Of a stretch of 64,000 nucleotides of DNA, positions 60,118 to 64,000 are shown one piece after another. This stretch comes from Rheinheimera sp. (GTDB lineage Bacteria; Pseudomonadota; Gammaproteobacteria; Enterobacterales; Alteromonadaceae). Each line of letters begins with the position of its first letter. Positions within the stretch are counted from its first letter, which is position 1. The notes beneath the pieces are model-generated. The model made no database searches and was not told the DNA's origin. It saw nothing but the letters and a program-made list of their open reading frames with translations. The translations under genes were made by a program, and so were the position numbers. Location: contig NZ_JAVBXS010000100.1 in the NCBI RefSeq assembly GCF_030824435.1, forward strand, positions 80,597 to 144,596. Direction: 5' to 3'.

Positions 60118-60520
60118 AACTGTGAAACAGCTGTTGCACCGCAGCCAGAATAGGCTGGTTGGCATCCGGGAACTGATAGTTGCCAAGTTCGAGCTGATGC
60201 ACCCAGGCGGTTTGTTGCCCTTCGAGGCCCTCGCCTTCACCGCTAAAATCTTCTACCAACCAGACATCCAATAACACGGTTTTTTCCGGATAAGCATATT
60301 CAAGCTGCAACATAGCTGATGCGTTATGCACCTGCAGGTTCACTTCTTCCAGCAATTCACGTTGCAGTGCCTGCAACACAGTTTCACCGGCTTCCACTTT
60401 ACCACCGGGAAACTCCCAACGCCCACCCTGATGCAATTGATCGGGTCTTTTGCTGATAAAAATAAAATCACCCCGTTTAATCACCCCAACGGCGACATGC
60501 ACAATTTTTGTTGTTGCCAC
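60116..60520 (-). CDS. mutT: 8-oxo-dGTP diphosphatase MutT
   Basis: 134 residues from a GTG at 60520, preferred because GAGGA lies just upstream and the length fits E. coli MutT (129); an ATG at 60553 is the alternative. Removes oxidised dGTP and prevents A-to-C transversions. Nudix box GGKVEAGETVLQALQRELLEEVN keeps the catalytic Glu residues (REL-LEE) but has Asn where the consensus has Gly near the end. RWEFPGGK precedes it. Next to secA, as in E. coli, but separated from it by a terminator. Confidence 0.92.
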   Translation of the reverse strand: MATTKIVHVAVGVIKRGDFIFISKRPDQLHQGGRWEFPGGKVEAGETVLQALQRELLEEVNLQVHNASAMLQLEYAYPEKTVLLDVWLVEDFSGEGEGLEGQQTAWVHQLELGNYQFPDANQPILAAVQQLFHS

Positions 60521-60628
60521 TTTTAATCCTCGGTTTTTACCTTTGTTTACCATGCTGCCAACTTGTTGTTGCATGGCAAATAAGTTGACGGCGGCTTACA
60601 ACGCTATTGCACGCTGTTTTATAAGCGA

Positions 60629-60661
60629 AAAAAAAGCAGAGCGAGCTCTGCTTTTTTTCAT
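60629..60661 (-). terminator. Terminator of secA
   Basis: AAGCAGAGCGAGCTCTGCTT with A8 on the left (T8 on the minus strand) directly after the secA stop. Confidence 0.9.
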
Positions 60662-60670
60662 CATGCCACT

Positions 60671-63382
60671 TTAGCTTAACTTGCCATGGCACTGTTTATA
60701 CTTTTTGCCTGAACCACATGGACAAACATCGTTACGGCCAATTTTATCGCCGTCACGGAACACCGGAGCGCCGGGTGTTGCCGGCACTTCACCGCCAACA
60801 TGCTCTGCTTCTTCGTGTTCAAACTTCATCGCAACAGCATCAGCTTTACGACGTTGTTCTTCCACAGCTTCCACATCTTCAGGCGCACGGATTTGCACTC
60901 GGCTTAACACACCTACCACGTCCAGTTTCAGCTGATCCAGCATATTGGAGAACAGTTCAAAAGCTTCGCGTTTATATTCCTGCTTCGGGTTTTTCTGTGC
61001 ATAACCACGCAGGTTAATACCCTGACGCAGATGATCCATCGCAGCCAGGTGTTCTTTCCAGTGAGTGTCCAGACTCTGCAACATCACTGCTTTTTCAAAC
61101 TGACGCAGCACTGGTGCACCCACCATTTGCTCTTTCAGTTCGTAAGATTTTTCAACCACATCCTGAATACGCTCTTTTAATTTTTCTTCAAACAGCTTGT
61201 TGTCTTCGGCCAGCCACTTGCCAATCGGCATATCCAGCGCAAAGTCAGAGCGCAAACGGGCTTCCAGACCTGGAATATCCCACATTTCATCCAATGACTG
61301 CGGCGGAATATATTGATCCAGCACCGTCTGCACCACGTCAGTACGAATGGCGGCAATGGTTTCAGTAATATCGTCTGTTGCCAGCAGCTCGTTGCGCTGC
61401 TCATACACCACTTTACGCTGGTCGTTGGCTACATCATCAAACTCTAATAACTGTTTACGGATATCAAAGTTGCGGGCTTCTACTTTACGTTGTGCGTTTT
61501 CAATAGCACGACTGACCAGCGGGTGTTCAATAGCTTCACCTGCTTCCATACCCAGTTTGCGCATCATACCGGCCATGCGGTCTGAGGCAAAAATACGCAT
61601 TAACGCATCATCCAGCGCCAGATAAAAACGACTGGAACCGGCATCACCCTGACGACCGGCGCGACCACGCAGCTGGTTGTCGATGCGGCGTGATTCGTGA
61701 CGTTCAGTACCAATAATATGTAAACCACCGGCGGCTATCACAGCGTCATGACGCTCCTGCCACTGCGCTTTAATGTCATCAATTTGTGCCTGAGTCGGGT
61801 TCTCCAGCTTCGCGACTTCTGACTGCCAGTTACCGCCTAAGACGATGTCAGTACCACGACCTGCCATGTTAGTGGCTATAGTCACAGCACCAGGACGACC
61901 GGCTTCGGCAATAATTTGCGCTTCGTTAGCGTGGAACTTGGCGTTTAACACCTGATGGGTAATTTTGGCTTTATGTAATAAAGACGACAGGTATTCAGAA
62001 CTTTCAATTGAAGCTGTACCGACCAGCACCGGCCTTTTGGCGTCGCGGGTGGCTTCAATGTCTTTAATAATGGCCTGATACTTTTCTTCGGCTGTCAGAT
62101 ACACCAAATCTGGCATATCTTTACGTACCATAGGTCTGTTAGTTGGAACTACTATAGTTTCCAGACCATAAATTTGTTGAAATTCAAAAGCTTCGGTATC
62201 GGCAGTACCGGTCATACCGGCCAGTTTTTCATACAAACGGAAGTAGTTCTGGAAGGTAATAGAGGCCAGCGTCTGGTTTTCGTTCTGAATACGCACACCT
62301 TCTTTGGCTTCAATCGCCTGGTGCAAACCTTCAGACCAACGACGGCCTTCCATAGTACGGCCTGTGTGTTCGTCAACAATCACAATCTGGCCGTCTTTAA
62401 TCACATAATCTACGTCTTTTTTGAACAGGTTGTGTCCGCGTAACGCGGCATACACATGGTGCAACAAGGTAATGTTGCTGGCAGAAAACAGCGATTCACC
62501 TTCCTGCATTAAACCACGTTCCAGCAGAATTTCTTCCACTCTGATCTGGCCACGTTCGGTTAAATAAATCTGTTTGGCTTTTTCGTCGATGGTGAAATGA
62601 CCATCGCCCATCTGGCCTTCTTCGTCTTCTTTTTCCTGGCGTTCCAGCAGAGGAACCACAGTGTTGATCTGACGATATAATTCTGAGCTGTCTTCAGCCT
62701 GACCCGAGATAATCAAAGGGGTACGGGCTTCGTCAATCAGGATGGAGTCCACTTCGTCGATAATGGCATAAGCAAGGTCACGTTGTACCCTGTCAGCCAT
62801 GCTAAAGGCCATATTGTCACGCAGGTAATCAAAACCAAATTCGTTGTTGGTACCGTAGGTAATGTCAGCAGCATAAGCCTGCTGCTTTTCCGGATGTTGC
62901 ATGCCAGGCACGTTCACACCCACTGTTAAACCTAAAAAGCTGAATAATGGCTCGTTCGTGGCGGCATCACGCTTCGCCAGATAGTCGTTGACGGTAATGA
63001 CATGCACGGCACCACCGCTCAGCGCATTCAGATAAGCCGGCAGCGTTGCGGTCAGGGTTTTACCTTCACCGGTACGCATTTCGGAAATTTTGCCCTGATG
63101 CAACACAATACCGCCAATCAGCTGCACGTCAAAATGACGCATGCCAAACACCCTTTTACTGGCTTCACGCACAGTAGCAAAGGCTTCCGGCAGCAAATCG
63201 TCCAGACTGGCACCCTCGGCATAACGTTGTTTAAATTCTGCAGTTTTGGCCTGCAACTGTTCATCAGACAAAGCTGCAAACTGGCTTTCCATGCCGTTGA
63301 TTTCGTCGACCGTTTTAGCGAGTTTTTTCAGGTAACGATCGTTGCGACTACCAAATAATCTGGTAAAGAGTTTTCCAAACAT
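60671..63382 (-). CDS. secA: Preprotein translocase ATPase SecA
   Basis: 903 residues (E. coli 901) from ATG 63382, which yields [19 protein letters not shown]; the open frame beyond is not used. ATP-driven motor that pushes unfolded preproteins through SecYEG. Walker [13 protein letters not shown]-like [32 protein letters not shown], and [18 protein letters not shown] (helicase motif VI) are present. A C-terminal zinc finger [14 protein letters not shown] binds SecB. No SecM-like arrest peptide gene precedes it; an M23 peptidase gene does, so regulation differs from E. coli. Confidence 0.97.
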   Translation of the reverse strand: MFGKLFTRLFGSRNDRYLKKLAKTVDEINGMESQFAALSDEQLQAKTAEFKQRYAEGASLDDLLPEAFATVREASKRVFGMRHFDVQLIGGIVLHQGKISEMRTGEGKTLTATLPAYLNALSGGAVHVITVNDYLAKRDAATNEPLFSFLGLTVGVNVPGMQHPEKQQAYAADITYGTNNEFGFDYLRDNMAFSMADRVQRDLAYAIIDEVDSILIDEARTPLIISGQAEDSSELYRQINTVVPLLERQEKEDEEGQMGDGHFTIDEKAKQIYLTERGQIRVEEILLERGLMQEGESLFSASNITLLHHVYAALRGHNLFKKDVDYVIKDGQIVIVDEHTGRTMEGRRWSEGLHQAIEAKEGVRIQNENQTLASITFQNYFRLYEKLAGMTGTADTEAFEFQQIYGLETIVVPTNRPMVRKDMPDLVYLTAEEKYQAIIKDIEATRDAKRPVLVGTASIESSEYLSSLLHKAKITHQVLNAKFHANEAQIIAEAGRPGAVTIATNMAGRGTDIVLGGNWQSEVAKLENPTQAQIDDIKAQWQERHDAVIAAGGLHIIGTERHESRRIDNQLRGRAGRQGDAGSSRFYLALDDALMRIFASDRMAGMMRKLGMEAGEAIEHPLVSRAIENAQRKVEARNFDIRKQLLEFDDVANDQRKVVYEQRNELLATDDITETIAAIRTDVVQTVLDQYIPPQSLDEMWDIPGLEARLRSDFALDMPIGKWLAEDNKLFEEKLKERIQDVVEKSYELKEQMVGAPVLRQFEKAVMLQSLDTHWKEHLAAMDHLRQGINLRGYAQKNPKQEYKREAFELFSNMLDQLKLDVVGVLSRVQIRAPEDVEAVEEQRRKADAVAMKFEHEEAEHVGGEVPATPGAPVFRDGDKIGRNDVCPCGSGKKYKQCHGKLS

Positions 63383-63398
63383 TGTCCAAATACCACTT

Positions 63399-64000
63399 TT
63401 ATTGTTGAGACTGGCGTGCAGTCCTGGCAGAGCCATTGAAGTTTTTTGTCCGACGGTTCACAAACAACATCGGGTCTATTTGCTGACCATCTTTTAATAT
63501 TTCGTAATGTACATGTGGCCCTGTTGAACGGCCGGTATTGCCGATAGTGGCAATTTGCTGGCCTTTACTGACCAGTTGTCCAATCTCGGCCTGAATTGCT
63601 TTGGCATGACCATAACGGCTGCGGTAACCATCGGCGTGTTCAACTTCCACCATCAGGCCATAACCAAAACGCTCACCAGCCCAGGTGACAATACCGCCTG
63701 CAGTTGCCAGCACCGGATCACCTTCGGCTCCGGCAAAATCAACACCACGATGTAACGCTGGTTGCCCGGTAAAAGGGTCGCTGCGTACACCATAAGCTGA
63801 AGATAGATAACCTTTTTGTACCGGCCGGCCAGATAACTGACTGTTCATACCGATATTGTGATTCAGATCCAAAGATTCAAGTAAGGCAAAACGGGTTTGT
63901 TCAGTTTGCAGATTTTGCTCAAGCGACGTCAGTTGCAACAACACCTGATTTAAATCATCCAGGCTTAACTGCACTCCACCCTGCGCCGGACCACCCATAG
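63399..64000 (-). CDS. M23 family metallopeptidase, 5' end cut by window edge
   Basis: C-terminal 199 or more residues of a longer protein; the ATG at 63998 is probably internal. A coiled-coil-like segment ([23 protein letters not shown]) precedes a LytM/M23 domain with zinc-site motifs [15 protein letters not shown] and [12 protein letters not shown], plus SRYGHAKAI. All expected His and Asp ligands are present, so it should be an active cell-wall endopeptidase or, less likely, an activator. N-terminal membrane signals would lie outside the window. It ends 16 bp before the secA start. Confidence 0.9.
   Translation of the reverse strand, partial: MGGPAQGGVQLSLDDLNQVLLQLTSLEQNLQTEQTRFALLESLDLNHNIGMNSQLSGRPVQKGYLSSAYGVRSDPFTGQPALHRGVDFAGAEGDPVLATAGGIVTWAGERFGYGLMVEVEHADGYRSRYGHAKAIQAEIGQLVSKGQQIATIGNTGRSTGPHVHYEILKDGQQIDPMLFVNRRTKNFNGSARTARQSQQ

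Overview
The window looks like a chromosomal segment of a free-living, motile gammaproteobacterium of the Alteromonadales type. Gene order and protein character suggest Rheinheimera or a close relative (Alishewanella, Arsukibacterium); this is inference without a database search. Supporting blocks are amgK-murU-djlA divergent from lptD-surA-pdxA-rsmA-apaG-apaH, ampDE next to pdhR-aceEF-lpd, nadC-pilABCD-coaE-zapD-yacG with mutT and secA, and mdh divergent from argR. There are no rRNA or tRNA genes, no transposase, prophage or CRISPR. It reads as core genome with a few accessory elements.

Layout. 1-5.8 kb: a cut RluA-family pseudouridine synthase, a two-gene envelope pair (a GlyGly-anchor-like protein overlapping a transglutaminase-like protein), and an overlapping pair of degenerate membrane sensors. 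5.8-13.2 kb: PhoH2-type ATPase, RapA, RluA, an OmpA-family porin and a DUF3530 protein. 13.2-13.5 kb: three tandem 97-bp structured repeats. 13.5-18.3 kb: Aer-like receptor, DUF486 membrane protein, djlA, murU, amgK. 18.4-25.0 kb: the lptD-to-apaH operon. 25-34.3 kb: a chemoreceptor, DUF3718 protein, folA, obgE, rpmA-rplU, ispB, mdh, argR and a divergent DyP-type peroxidase. 34.3-35.1 kb: a perfect UvrY/GacA-type palindrome followed by a large CsrB-family regulatory RNA. 35.1-43 kb: amtB-glnK, yacL, acnB and an M13 lipoprotein peptidase. 43-50.2 kb: the pyruvate dehydrogenase operon with three PdhR operators upstream. 50.2-64 kb: ampE-ampD, a retropepsin-like membrane protease, nadC, the type IV pilus core genes, coaE, zapD, yacG, mutT, secA and a cut M23 peptidase.

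How it fits together. The strongest non-coding signal is the CsrB-like RNA. It carries about 37 GGA triplets in about 550 nt, most displayed as AGGAN loops on short stems, with a core of six tandem units spaced about 51 nt. Upstream lies TGTGAGATATATCTCACA, a textbook-type GacA/UvrY box. This indicates a BarA/UvrY-CsrA circuit with an unusually large CsrA sponge. Other visible regulation: PdhR boxes before pdhR-aceEF-lpd, a single ARG box before argR, a near-perfect sigma-54 promoter about 200 bp before pilA, and a weaker sigma-54 match before glnK-amtB. Many genes are tightly packed, with overlaps of 1-17 bp.
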